From: Acanthochlamys bracteata
Taxonomy: Eukaryota > Streptophyta > Magnoliopsida > Pandanales > Velloziaceae
Length of the DNA stretch: 64,000 nt
Assembly: GCA_019914995.1 (NCBI GenBank)
Contig: CM034144.1
Span: 196,001 to 260,000 of the forward strand
Reading direction: 5' to 3'
Shown here: piece by piece, positions 37,014 to 57,200 of the stretch
Layout: each line of letters begins with the position of its first letter
Position numbering within the stretch: the first letter of the stretch is position 1
The notes under the pieces: model-generated
What the model was told of the DNA's origin: nothing
Seen by the model: only the letters and a program-made list of their open reading frames with translations
The model's database searches: none
Made by a program: the position numbers and the translations under genes

Positions 37014-39807
37014 TCAGAAATGTTTCGAAGAAGAAAGAAACCAAATTTGGCTTTGTTTGCTGGAGAACTTACAAAGACGAGAACCATCTAAACGTTGAAG
37101 TATTTATAGCGCAGCTATTAAATTACGTTCAGCTGTTTTATCTAAAGTACCACACAGTGTTTCCAACCAATAAGCAACGTTTAAGACTAGCAAGAACGAG
37201 TGGGACCCATCATTTTTGTCGAGACTGAATTAGAGATGTTTGAGAGTGCTTGTATTTTATAATTTTTTTAAATTAGTATGTCTTTTTATTTTTTTATTTT
37301 TAAAAAATATTTAAAATATGTATAAAAAAATTTTATTTATGAATTTTTTATAATTTTTAAATTTTTAAATAATTTTTTTATATATTTATAAATTATATAT
37401 TAAAAAATATGAAATAAAAAACAGCGTTTGCGCACGCTCTAGGTTGTTTCAATCAAGCGGCGCACGTGATAAGAAAGCATTTTGGATAGGATGTAGACAC
37501 GTCGGATCACGTGCTATACATGCAACCGACAACACACGTTGGACTATGGATCGTGGGCTTAAAATATTGGACATCCGCCCACAAAGATTCATGGACTCTC
37601 CACAAATTAAATTTCAGAACGACAGAGAAGCCCATTAAGCCCGAAAGTTCAAATACATCAGACATGAAAAAGAGCTGCATTATAAAACCTACAAGTATGA
37701 GGGTGTGAGATAGCTGTTTACCATACCTACATGATTCCAATGATCAAAGCAGAGTGTTGAATGAACATCTAACATTCGGAGTGCAATACAGCAGCATTAA
37801 AAGCTGCTAGCATAGGAAAAACAATATAACTTGGAAGTACTTGTACAGTTGTATTTATTCCAACAAAAGAAAGAAGCAACACAGGAAAAACATATCTTTA
37901 GCTATGGCGAACCAGGAATCCATATCAAACGAGCATTTGAAGCCTGCATGAATATGCTCAGTGATTGCCAACCTGTCAAAAGTGAAATGCAACTGAAATT
38001 AGAATCCACAAATCACAACACAACTTACATCTCGTGAAGCACTTTCTAAGGTCGATATAAGCTCAGAAGATCAGCGAAGGAGATTCTAGTCACCAAAGCA
38101 CTCCCGATCAAAATAACCTTCCCAAATAAATGCAGCAGCCGGCTATATTGTTCTTTACATAAGACTAACATGACTTGGGACTTTTAAGACATGGCTTTGA
38201 TTTTGAGCCAATAAACCATAAACTCTAGTTCGATCTAAATAAACAACACAAGATTCGATTAGAAAGATTGGTTTTGTTTTGACTATCATGAAATTAAGAT
38301 TAAGCAGCTCACTAGGGCTCCTTAAGTGAGATATGAGATATGACATTATACTACTATCCAGACGCTCAGAATTAGACACAATGACTCAATGCCACAGCGC
38401 TTACAGATACACAACGATGAAAATGAAATCATGTCAGTAACTGTATCACATGGGAAAGTAGAAAACAAGACCAATAAAAGATCCATCATGCAAAAGGTTT
38501 TCGTGCTCTACCTTTCCGCACTACAAAGGGCAAGCTGTTAAAATCTCATGAACAGCAATGAAACCAGAAATCTCCATAGTCGAAGTACATTTGACATGTT
38601 TGCAAAGCTCTTCTTATCAAAGACACCACTTTAACTATAGCCATGAATCCATCCTACAATCTATATATGGAGTTATCTCAATGTTCACGACAACCTTGAT
38701 TCTTCCTCTTGCGCTACTGAAATCACACTTCCTTAATCATGTATTGTCAACATTTGCAAAACAAACCAACAAAGACTGCTGTAAGCTCCTTAGCTCTCAT
38801 GATGAACTCTATGGCGCTAACATCTCCACAGGTTCAGAATGACAAAGGAGATGTATGATTACAGACAGGAAATTTTCATCTCCAAGATATTTAGTAAAAT
38901 TACTTTCATTGTTCCAACTACATTCAACACAGTATTTCTTCACAACAATCAGCAGCTAACCGTTCGCATTCGCAACAAGATTCATCTTTCAATCTCATTT
39001 CATGCAAATCCCTGATCTGGTTTCTTAGCAGACTCCCGGTATTTAAAATAACAAATAGAGGGATCCCACATTCTCATTTCTATCAAAACTGACTGCTAAC
39101 ATGACCAACCTAGTTCACAGTACATCGAGCATTAGTTTCCTGTTCACATAAAATCGATCTAGCTATATCCAGCCATCAAGGAGAGATGAGATCAAACAAC
39201 ACTTGAGAAGATAAACAGAGGTTCATAAGCCAGAAGAGGAGCCTGCACTCATTTACATCAATATTCTACTAATTTCTCTTAGCAACAATTTTTGGCTAAA
39301 AGAACACTACTGCAGCATCTAGAGCCAGCAACATGATCATATCAATCACCACACTTTAATAAGCAGCCCAGGTATTCAATTTCCTTTACACCATGAAACT
39401 CCACTACCAACCTAATTAAACAATTTCCAGACCAACAAACATTGAATCAAAACCAAACAAGGGTTAAAGCTTTTAATCCAAACACCAAGAAAAATCCCAC
39501 AATCTCAACACAATAACAACAACTCCTCGTAAGAACGATGAAAATTAAATCCACCACAGCAATCCCTAATTCCACATACATTCAAACTTTAAAAGAGGGG
39601 GAAACGAAGTTTTGAATCTAAACACCAACAAAATTCCCACAATCCTCAACACCAAAACTCAATCGGAATTGAAATAACACAACTTCTTACAACCAACAAC
39701 CCCATCCCCAGTTCCAAATCCAAACTATAAAAAAGGGGGCAGAGTAATTCGATTCCACAGAACAAGTAAGTAACAGGTTGGTTCAGATCAAAACAAAAAC
39801 TAACCAT
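37014..39807. other. gap: AT-rich repeat block, then unannotated sequence
   Basis: 37240-37430 is a member of the dispersed AT-rich family and ends in cagcgtttgcgcacgct. About 37440-39780 has more balanced composition and could be a long 3' transcribed region of the ATP synthase gene on -, but no coding exon or conserved element is recognisable, and ORFs of up to 94 codons here look random. Confidence 0.35.
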
Positions 39808-40083
39808 TCAGTGATGTCCACCACCGGCAGCGGCGTGCTGCTGGTGCTCAAGATGGCGGCGTTCTTCCGGCAGAGCAACAAGGTAGGAGAAAATCATTCC
39901 ACCGATGCAAACATGGAACAATGGCTCCACGGAACTCGTCTCGATGTACTTCTCGATGTAACGATCGGTCCAACGATCCCAAGCTCCCTTCACATTCTGC
40001 AGTGTCAGCTTCGGCTTAACGTATTCCGGCAGATCGCGAACCTTCATCGATCGAATCTCGTTGTAGAACGCTCGCATCGCCAT
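39808..40083 (-). CDS. small subunit of mitochondrial ATP synthase (plant subunit f / ATP17-like)
   Basis: A single-exon ORF of 91 residues. [19 protein letters not shown], a central amphipathic part around [14 protein letters not shown], a hydrophobic stretch [17 protein letters not shown] (about residues 56-72) and the tail [11 protein letters not shown] match the small plant protein found in the membrane Fo part of mitochondrial ATP synthase. It has one membrane segment and would act in the inner membrane. The reading frame stays open for a further 72 codons upstream, but the MAMRAF start fits the family and the upstream part is Ser/Pro/Phe-rich and unlike any family member. Assignment to a named subunit is from family memory, hence not certain. 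Confidence 0.78.
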   Translation of the reverse strand: MAMRAFYNEIRSMKVRDLPEYVKPKLTLQNVKGAWDRWTDRYIEKYIETSSVEPLFHVCIGGMIFSYLVALPEERRHLEHQQHAAAGGGHH

Positions 40084-41685
40084 TGCTGAATTGCTCCTTG
40101 TTCCCAAGTGGAAAACAAACCCTAGATTTACACGACAGATTGACTTCTCGATTTCTCGATTGAAGCCGGAGAGAAGAACCGAATCGAAACGAAAGAGGAG
40201 GGGAGGGGAAGATGGTGCTATGAGGGGTTGAAATGCTGAATATGGAAAGTTTGAGGATGAAATATGAAATTTACTCTTGTGTTTCGGGCTTAAGCCCAAT
40301 AATATAGCCTGTGTGTTTGGTAGTGCATACCAAATCGTTATTTTTTAATTTTTGTTTATTATATATTTTTTAATACATATTTTATAAATATTTAAAAAAT
40401 TTATTTAAAAATTTAGATAGTATAAAAAATTTTAAGTATTTATTGCATATTTTTATTATTTTTTAAAAATAAAAAAAATATAATTTATTTTTAAAAAAAA
40501 AATATATCTTCTATTTTAAAAAAATTTAATTTTATAAGAAATCATAATATTGCATTAGCCCATTGGACGATATATACTCTCTTATATTTAATTCAACATT
40601 AAATGCTTATTTTACATTACTTATAAACTTATTTTATTTTAATATGTTATAATTTTTTAATAGTATTTTATAATTTTTAATTTAAAAATTTAGAAAAAAT
40701 TTTACGATGTGAAATTAATTATACTTATTTTATTATTCTTTAAGATAGCTTATTTTTTCAAAATTTTAAAAATATTTTTTATATTTTATAAAATAAAATT
40801 TTCAAAAACACTCCTAAACATTTTCTAAATCAACCCCTCAAGAATAGAAGAAGAAACCATCGTCTATGTACCACTGTACCAGTCGTCGAAGGAAAAAGGA
40901 GTTGCATTAACCGGCAAACATAGACAAGAGTATACTTATGGATTTTTGGGAAAATTTATAAAATAAAATTTTTCTGAAATAAAAAATATTTTTATTTTTC
41001 TGAATAAATAAGTTTTAATTTTTTTTATTTTTAAAAAAATAATAAAATATATAATAAAAATTTTCACTATGTAAAATTATTTTACATTTTTTAAATTTTT
41101 AAATAAATTTTATAAATATTTATAAAATATATATTAAAAAACGTAAATAAAAATTGAAAAAAAAAGTTTAGAAAATGTAATTCCAAACGCACCCAAAACG
41201 CTATCAAATTTCTCAGTTATACGCAAGTTTCAGAAAAACAAATTTACATTCTTGCCTTAGTGAACGCATACCATTTGATAACATGGCTCGGAAGAATACA
41301 GGTACATCATATGCCCAGGTTCTGTAGGTCATGTGTTAGCACAAAGGGAATGCTAACTAACTTCCTAACACAGATAAACAAAGCTTTGACAGCTATATTT
41401 AAATTCACCAGTCTTTTGAGTTCACAAGTATCTCAAACAAAGTTTTTACATCAATGTTACATCCCAAAAGCACACATGTGAAACTCAAAACTGATCATAA
41501 AATCTATATTCTTAATACAAGGGACGTATTATGCTTGTATCTTTGCGCTTCTAGCAGCAATCTAAAAATTACAAGCGAACTTCTGCGCTTGAGTTATATT
41601 GCCTCTAATATCGAAGCACGCGTAGACAACAGAGAAGACGGCCGTTTGTTCACTACCATGGCATCAATAAGTTCCGAATCTGGTC
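40084..41685. other. leader of the ATP synthase gene, two AT-rich repeats and 3' UTR of the PHD gene
   Basis: 40084-40300 is the probable 5' leader. 40310-40550 and 40950-41210 are two AT-rich family members; the first begins gtgtgtttggtag and the second ends ccaaacgcacccaaaacgct. About 41220-41685 is the likely 3' UTR of the PHD gene, which runs on -. Confidence 0.5.
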
Positions 41686-44600
41686 TCACCTCGCACAATG
41701 GTCACTATATAGCAGACTTCTTCTCATTGAATCACCATTTAAGGTCATTTCTTGCTGCTTGCTAAGCAACTTAGGCCTCAACTGCAAAAAAGAAATAAAA
41801 GAATATGATACATCTTACAACAGAAACAGAAATAGAAATGCATTTTCTTTTCTTTGACTCAATCCCTATCGTCCCATTTCTTTTTGTAGACTAAAGATAC
41901 TTAAACAACAGATGTAATGGAAGCGTTTGTGTCAACAGATATAAGACTTGGGTCCTCAAAAAGAAAAAAGTTGATTTAACCAATCTAATATGCGATTTCC
42001 AGGTTTAGAATTTGAAGATTCTATGTAAGGATGGCCTCCTATGACAACAAAACACTACGGGCTCAGATAGTCTCAGTTCATCCAATAATGCAACATACAA
42101 TGTCACATGTCAAAGCAAAACCCTACACATGTAGATAGAACTGAATGTCAATAGTCTCAGTCCATCCAATAATGCAACATACAATGTCACATGTCAAAGC
42201 AAAACCCTACGCATGTAGATAGAACTGAATGTCAACCTTCGCCAGTCGAACCTTTAGGAAAACGATTACAGCCAGGCTATTGTACATACCATTTCTATAT
42301 ATTTCAGATGCCTCAGAACTTCCTCCGTTTCCAGCTCCTGCATATTTAAAATATAAAATAGATCAGCTTCATGAGCCATGCATTTAGCCAGAGGTCAACC
42401 AAATAGATTTGCGTCATCAATAAAGAGACATACACAGGTACGCTAATAATGTAATTGGATATAACCATATCCAAGGAAAAGCCGATAACATACCATGCAC
42501 ATGTTGATTAACAATACCAAGGGGTACTGACACTGAAACAATCCAACGAGAAAAATATACCTTACACCCTAAGGCCTATACCACAAACCAAAAATGTATG
42601 AACCAAAGCTCGGCCCAAATGTTCGATCACCTTCTAAAATATAAATCGGATGTATTGTTGCTGCAGATTGTGGGACTTAACTCCCTCATAATACCCTCCT
42701 AGCTACTTTCGAGTCTGCTTCAAAAGACTCTGAAGCCACAGTTAACAGCTACTACACAATATGTCAAGTACCTGGAGCCATCACAATCACCAAACTCCAA
42801 TATTCTTTGATGATTACTGTCCAAACCAGGTACCACAAAATACTCAAGAGCCCAATACATAAAGCAGAAAGCACAACTAACCAGTTCATTTCCTTACACC
42901 AACTAACTAGAGGCACCCTCTATTATATAAACTTATCTCACATTTTATCTCTATCGGCTATAGATCTAAACAACACTCAAGCTATCTCCAAGCGGCAGTT
43001 CAAGTTATGAATGCATTCTAGTTTAATCAGCATAGAGCATATACCGGTATAAGAAAAAGCATTTGCAAGATACAAGCTTGCTGAAATTGTAGCCTAAAGC
43101 ATTACCTTAAGTGAAATTTCCAGATAGTATGTTTAAATAAAAGTTTTCTAACAACACAACAATCAACAGAAAATAGCTAACAACAATTTCATAATAATAA
43201 TAACAATAACAATAACAAAAAGGATTTTCTTTTAAAAAAAGATAATTTATTACCTGGGGCACAGCACAATCAGCATGTATTGGATCCCAAAGCATAGCAC
43301 ATGAACAATCCCAATCATCAGTTTGAACAACAAAAAGTGGTGCTCTGACATATAATGGGAGAAAACAAGTTAATAACTTCCTGCATAAGAAACTACAGAT
43401 GTTCGTATCTAGCAAATCAAAACTTTACAAAAAGATGTTTGTCCTTTGTTAGAACAGAACATATGGGCGAACAAAATAACAGCCTTTCTAGGAATATTAC
43501 TAACATAAAAACATTGGCAACTACAAACTGAAGTCTACCAAAACTTTGCTTCTAATATTACCTCCTCCATTTCCCGCATATCGTGCCTTCGTGATCATCA
43601 TCATCTTTGTAGATTACTTCCTGACACTGTACCCAATTACCGATTGAAGTTGGCTTTGACAACTTCTCACAATTCCAGCCCTATGAGAGGGGTAACACAT
43701 TTGGCAAATTAAAGCATTTGAATGAAGTGTATAACAACTGTTTTAGTTCTTAAACTTACATTTACACGTGAGCATTGAACAGGATCCAACTTTGCGGGTT
43801 CTTTGAAGTAATCATCATCATCTCTACATGCAACAAGTTTTTTACACAAATAAAAGTCAGCAACTTTGGAAGAAGAAAGTGACAATATAATAGAGTAACA
43901 TAGAACCATGGACCTTATTCCAATAACTATGCATTAAGAAGACTTCATAGAGCATTTTCGTGGCCACTCTAAGGAAGAAAACAAACACAAATATATATAA
44001 GAAATGAAAAGTGGAACCAAGAACAAGGAGAACTACAGAATAAAGACAATAATACTGTCAACATATACGGAGTATAACATCTGAAATTTATAAGCAGGGA
44101 ATTGTCACTAAAACATGGCCAAATAGGAAAAGAAAGATTGCCATGAAATCTAAGTATCTAACCTTAAACAAAATCCAGATATTTAAAAACTAGAAAAGCT
44201 AAGGCATGAAGCCCAAAATTAAAAGCAACGAAAACTTCAAAAAGGCATCATCCCTAGCAACATTAACACAATAGAGTGCAACAATCTGTCTACCAAAACC
44301 ACCTAGTAGGGCAATCCTTATTTCTCAAGCTCCAGTCAGAAGTTTAGAGACAGGGTTCTCATTTAATCTGATGTGCTCAATTAAACCATGTAACTGCAGC
44401 AAGATTTTGGTAGTTTTTTCTCTTACAGCAATCTAATTTCAACACTTCTAAACAAGCCACAGCATAAGGATAACAACAATTCCAACATGTAAGTTTACTC
44501 TCAAGGCAGAATTTTCAACAAGCCAAGAAAGAAAACAAGAAGACAGAAAGCAAAGCTCTCAGTTTGCTTAAGTTAAGCATAGCATGAAGCAAATTTAAAA

Positions 44601-45879
44601 GTTTCTATCAATGACCAACTCATTAAGCTTTGTGCTTGAACAGTTAGCAACTACAAAGTATCAATAAAAAAGGTTCTAAAAGAAAATCAGTGTCATTAAG
44701 CACATACTCATCAGTAGGTCCGGACCATTCTGGAACATATGCTTGAAAATCAATACCGATTCGGACACGCGACCGATATGGCCGAGTGTCTCTCAACATA
44801 AACGGTATGACACCACCATTTGATGCAATTAAGTCATCCACTGATTGCTCATAGTCATTATCAAGCAAGGGCTTTGGTCTCTTTGTGAAGCAAGACTGAC
44901 AATACCATTCATCAGCTTGTGGCTTCTTGGCTTTAGTGCAACATGATAGATGAAATGCGTCTTCACAAATATCACATATCAGCAACTTACGTTGATTTTC
45001 TGCAACACCACATATTTTGCATGTCAGAAAAGAATTTTTATCATCACCACCTAGGACCTCCAACGCAGAGTATTCAACGTTATTCCATGCTCCTCCAATC
45101 AATCCATGTTTACGAAGAACAGCGACACAGAACTCCTTAGCAGATGTTAATTCCCTGAGTGATTTTGTAGCCACAGCGTCTGATAATGAGCAAGCATTTC
45201 CAGCATCAGCTTTATTGGATGCTGAATGTTGTTGAAGATTGGGCATTTGCCCCAAACGCCTGTATTTTGATCTCTGTTTTTTCTCTTCATTATACTCGGG
45301 ACAGTCATTCATTGCTGCTTTAGGAAATTTTTTGCTGTTGTAATGTAAGCTAGTAACTGCTTCTAGACCCAAAACAACACTTGGAACTCTAACAACATTC
45401 TTCTTCCAAAAAGCCAGAGGAGGCCTTAGATGTTTCTGGACAGGAACTAATGGGAGTATATCTTTTAGTTCCCTTGACCGGCCATTATCATTTTCCTCGG
45501 TCAGGTCTTCAGGATCTTCACGACTTCCAATAGAATAATACCCAGGAGTTTCCCTAGTAGTTTCTGGTGCATTTTCTTCTGATGATAGCAATGCAACAAT
45601 ATTCTGAATCTTCCTTCTCTTGTATATATGCCCATCACCCTGAGGAGGAGAACCAATATCCATATTTTCCACAGAACACCTCTGGGAACAGGTTTCACAA
45701 ATATTCTCTGCTGTATCAGTATCAGATAACTTACTTTCTTCGCCGCTTACCTTAGCACTGCTACAACTGCAATTATTGCATTTCAAGGAAGTATGCTCAA
45801 CTTCATTGAAGTTTGACCAACTACATGGTAAGTCCAGGTTCTGTATTTTCCCATGCTCAGATGCAAGATGAGCCAACAT
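41686..45879 (-). CDS. PHD-finger nuclear protein, EHD3-like
   Basis: Six - strand coding exons join in phase to 529 residues from the ATG at 45879: 44708-45879, 43760-43823, 43562-43680, 43254-43344, 42290-42337 and 41686-41781. A complete C4HC3 PHD finger lies at about residues 287-330 (Cys287, Cys290, Cys302, Cys305, His310, Cys313, Cys327, Cys330) and should read histone H3 tails. A basic motif YKRRKIQN near residue 86 could be a nuclear signal. After it comes the conserved block with VPEWSGPTDE, NWVQCQEVIY, FVVQTDDWDCSCAMLWDPIH and ADCAVPQELETEEVLRHLKY, which resembles rice EHD3, a flowering-time regulator, and its relatives. The five-exon 3' part matches that family. The open frame extends slightly upstream of the chosen ATG to 45921 but has no earlier ATG; upstream leader introns are likely (a donor near 46768). 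Function in flowering is inference. Confidence 0.83.
42067..42234. repeat. 84-bp tandem duplication in a PHD gene intron
   Basis: Copies 42067-42150 and 42151-42234, starting atagtctcag, differ at two positions that I can see. It is a recent local duplication. Confidence 0.92.
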
Positions 45880-47963
45880 TTCACTAGTTTGGAGTACAGA
45901 TCCAAATTGGAAAGACAACACTACTGTTGTTAATAGAATAAGGATAAAAAAATGAACTCTACAAACGTACTAAACAAATGTACTCTACAAATAAATCCAC
46001 AACTTGTACCTGCATGTACAGAGGAAACAAAAAAGGAGATATACAATCAGTAAACAGATTAGAGTGTTGACATCTGTGTTACTACAACTATTAGACATTA
46101 ATATAATAACAGATTAAAACCGCAAGTAAGATAGGCTGCCACAACAAGGTTCCACTTGCAACAACAACTTCACTGCTTACCATAAACGCTCATGCAAGCA
46201 TGGCAAATAAAAAACCATTAGATTATAAAAGTTCCTTGCTTGCTAGTACAAAAACAAAACATATTGAAGAACTTTAATGAACAAAAACTGTGCACGGCAT
46301 TCACGCCCTAAGTTCCCTAAGCTTGCGAGATTTCTGCAAACTGCAAACAGAGCACAACTACTACAATCAACAAATCTAAAGCAAAAAATTAACAAGAAGT
46401 AGTAAATAAATTCTCTGCTAATTAATTTGTTTCCAAAAAAACCAATCTTAGTCTAAATCTAACTCCTTTTCAACAATGCCAATACAACATTAATAGATCA
46501 GTTCAAACAAATCTATATATAAATATAATAAACGAACATTAATTTGAAGCTAGTTCGCGCAAATTAGACATAGAAAACGCAATATAACAAATCATTCAAT
46601 CAAATTACCAAACGACGAAACTCTAAAATAGAGTTACATAAAAAGGAAAACTAAAAAAAGAAGAAAATTCAAAATAATATAAATCATTAACACAAATTCA
46701 AATTATAAGAACAGGAGATAATAAATCGAAAGGAATCGTAATAAAATGGAAAGATTTAAATTCTTTACCGGTTTTTTCGGGGGAATTTTTGTTAGTGAGA
46801 GAGGAAAACGGAGAAGCAACTTTTTTTTTCCGTTTCAAAGCGTAGCGAATTTTTCGAGGGGTTTTTTTGAAAAGCTTTGAAACAACGAAGCGAGATATCC
46901 CATCCTACTCTGCATTGGTGTGGTGTGCCGCAGGGACATTGTAAAGATATTTTTGGATGGCGGTGGATTTTTTAAATATTATTTTAATTTTCAAATGCCA
47001 TGTTATGAAAAATCGACTAGGTACAACAATACAACACGATCAAGGGCTACATTCTAAATTCACTCTTTCTAATATTCACTTTTAATTTTCAAATTATTTT
47101 AACAAAAATAAACAATAACAATAAATACAAAATTTTATTAAATTTTTTCGGTCAAACAATTTATTTATAAAATTCAAATTTAAAAAATAAAAATTTATTT
47201 TCAAACTCACTTATAATACTAAATAAATACAAATTTATACAGTTAATCAAACTTATATTCAACTCTAAATTTATTTTTTACTGACTTATTTTTGAAAAAT
47301 AAATTTGATACCAAGTAAACACACCCCCACCTCAATTTAGGGTGTTTTATCTTGAAGTAAATTTAAGTTTTAAAAAATAAATTTAAAAATTAAAAATTCA
47401 AAATATTTAATACAAAATAAATTTTTATATTATAGTAAGTTTTTAAAATTAAATTAAAAAATTATTTTGATAAAAAATTTATTAAAGATTTTGTACTTCT
47501 TTTATATTAAAAATGAGTTTTAAAAAAATTGAATTTGTGTTATAGGGAAACACACCCTTAAAAATGAAATGATGAAACAAACATGTGCAATCGCAACAGC
47601 TTGAACTTTACAGCAAAGCTTTGTAACAATCATATAAATTTTGATTCTTCTTCTGAAAAATGCATAGAATTACAAGGTTATTGTGAGGTATAGTCTATGA
47701 ACCCAATTAGGGTGATCACATTATTATACCATCCATCAGAGGGAAAAATAAATAAATAACCTATACTGCTTGTATCAGGAACACTTTTTAAAGTCATACC
47801 TGTTGGTTCTTGTCATATATAAATCCAGAGATTTAAGGTTGGGTAGTATTCGTACTAATTCCTATAGGAAGTATGAACACACTGTTGATGGTCTTTCTGC
47901 ACTGATTCTTGTCAAGCAACTTCTAGCAACCTCCATTCTTTAGCATCATGCAAGTTTTGAAAG
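45880..47963. other. PHD gene 5' leader/promoter, AT-rich spacer and ADCS 3' UTR
   Basis: A leader exon of the - strand PHD gene probably ends near 46769 (donor GTAAAG on -), with its start near 46900. 46960-47570 is AT-rich spacer of the dispersed type. About 47580-47963 is the ADCS 3' UTR. Confidence 0.45.
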
Positions 47964-54611
<6,648 letters not shown>

Positions 54612-57200
54612 TTGACCAACAACAGGAACAACTAATCTTTCTCTCGAATTCCTTTTTATTTTTGTAGTTTTTCTTTCCCGAGTTTCCTCTGGTTTTCTAT
54701 ATTATTTTCTTTACTTTTGAGAGAGAGAGAGAGAGAGAGAGACGGGAGTGGTGGCGGCTTCGTTTAGTTTTTCAAGCAACAGTTCTGGTATTCCTGCGGA
54801 GCTTTAAAAATGTTTATCGTGTTTCTGAATATGAGTCGATAAATAAACCAGTGTTATGGAGTAAATAGGAAACATGTAATTAATAAAAATAACCCAGCTG
54901 CTCTATTTAAGAATTAATTATATTGTTATAGGATAAACCAATAAAAAGAAAAAGAAATTGTATTCAATAATAAGAAGAGTTGAATTGAACAAGAACATGC
55001 AATTATTGATTAAATTAATAAAAATAAATTTTACAGGAGAATTTTTTATTTAATTATATACAAAAAAATTTAGTTTAATATTTTTTATCTATAATTCTTT
55101 ATATGATAATTTGGCTCATGCCTTCTATCGTCAATTAATTTTAAAAAAAAATTATAAATTCGTTATATAATATAAAAACAGATTAAGCTTATCAGTTCAA
55201 AATTTTTGCTAAACATAATTATATTATTCATCTTATTTTGAACTTTATGGTCTATTCTATTTTAAAATTTTTATAATCTGTTTTATTTTAAAAGCAATTC
55301 ATACTATTCATTTCTAAACAAATAATTCAGTTTACTTAAAATAACAAAAATCCGTTTCGATCGAAGGACGTGTAAAAAAAATTTGGTCTTTCATTATTTG
55401 CCAATAGTTTGTTAAGAACATATTTACGAAATATTTGAAAGTATTTGTTATAAAAATTTTTCAAATAAAAAATAGTTTAAATATTCTAAAAAAAATTAAA
55501 CTTGACTTTTTAAATCTAAAAGAAAACTTATACATATAAAACTTTTTCAATATATAAATTTTATGTATCTTTCAAATTTAAAAAATTATAAAAATTTAAA
55601 AAAATTTATTTGAAAATATGAAGTAATTTTTAGAATAAAAATATTTGATAAGTATTGCCAAACATCATGCATGTAAAGCAAATTTAAAAATAAATAAATT
55701 TATAAAGAATAAAGTTTAAAATAAGTTTATAGAGAGTAATTTCTATATGATAAAAATCTTTCTGGCGGAAATAAAACACGCCACAGCCACAGAGCTCAGC
55801 TGAAATTTTTATTTTTGCCTTTAAGCCAAAAAGAAAGCGATCTTAAAAAAAATAATGGATAATTAGTAATAGATAATCTGCTATTTTACACAACCAGAAG
55901 AAGAGGCAGGCGTTGTTTGATGGATGGGCTAATTTTCTTGTTGGGCTTTGAAAAGAGGCCCAATAAAAGAAATATCAAGAAATACCTTGCAGGACTAAAT
56001 TACCCTTGGTGGCGATTGGTATTTACCTCTTGCAGGGCAGTTATCCGACACGCGCATTGGTTACCGCGTTGTTATCCCGGCGCAGCGAAAACCTGGGTAA
56101 CTACTTGAATGTCCAAAGTACCCTTACTATTTCAAGATATTATCAAAACTATCCTCATTTGTATTTTATTCTACTTCATAATTTTCGTAACTCGTCTTCA
56201 AACAGAATGAAAATAGAAAACGTAATTAATTGCTGTATCTAATATCTTCCCAACTAATCCAAATTATTACGAAACTATTGATAATTTATTTAAATTTTTC
56301 TATAGAAATGAAGAAACTATTGTTGATTATTTCTTAGAGCAAACACCTAACGAAACCACTTCATATAAAAATTTAAAAAAAAATACAAGTAAAGAAAGGA
56401 GAAAACTTTAATTATCATAAGTTAGCTGAGAAACAAAGCATCAATGATTTGATTTGATTTCAACATGTATTACAACCTAACCGATTTTGACTTAGACCTC
56501 ACAACAAACTAGTAGCGTATTTCGCAAAGTTTTTCTCAAAAATTGTTTTAATTTATTACGTGAAATTTTTTTTATATTTTTTAAAATTTATTTTAATTTT
56601 TAAAAATATAAAAATATTTTAACATAATAAATTTTTTATTATATATTTTTATTATTTTTTATGTCAAAATAGTAAAATTTATTTATTGAAATATAATAAA
56701 AAATAATTTTTTGAAAAATTCTTCTTCTCGAAAAGTTACTAGAAAATTAAAATATTGAAATCACTTTAAATTTGCATTAAGATTTTTTAATCAAGCACAA
56801 CTCTGAGCAATTAAAAAGTGGTTCTCTTTTTTTATATATAGTATTTTGTCTCTCTATACAATTTGGCAAAAAATTCGAAAGAACTAAATTATTTAACAAA
56901 TATAATTTATAATCAATCAGAATAAATAAAAAAATAATTTATAGAATCGATTTCATTCAAATAAAATAAAATTTTAATTTATTATATACTATATCCGTAT
57001 ACACTTATTATATATTTGGATATTGTTAAATATTATTTAGAAAATTAGGAGTTGTTATAATTTAATAGGTTTTTTTTAAATAAATAATTTTTGTATTTAT
57101 TAAAAAAAAATTTCGATAACCACTAGCAAACGTCTCCATATCAACGAACTAGGGGTATTATTGTCATTTAAAGCAAGACATTAGAAAATCAGTTGTTGTT
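54612..57200. other. divergent intergenic region between ADCS and SHOU4-like
   Basis: A GA microsatellite at about 54718-54742 lies in the ADCS leader (TC on its coding strand). 54880-55760 and 56270-57120 are AT-rich; 55380-55670 and 56530-56720 are members of the dispersed family, the former ending in ttgccaaacatcatgc. 55910-56110 is less AT-rich but shows no gene. Confidence 0.5.

Noticed and set aside
40084..40299. 72-codon upstream extension of the ATP synthase subunit ORF
   Set aside because: The frame is open but composition is unlike the family, and the MAMRAF start fits known length.
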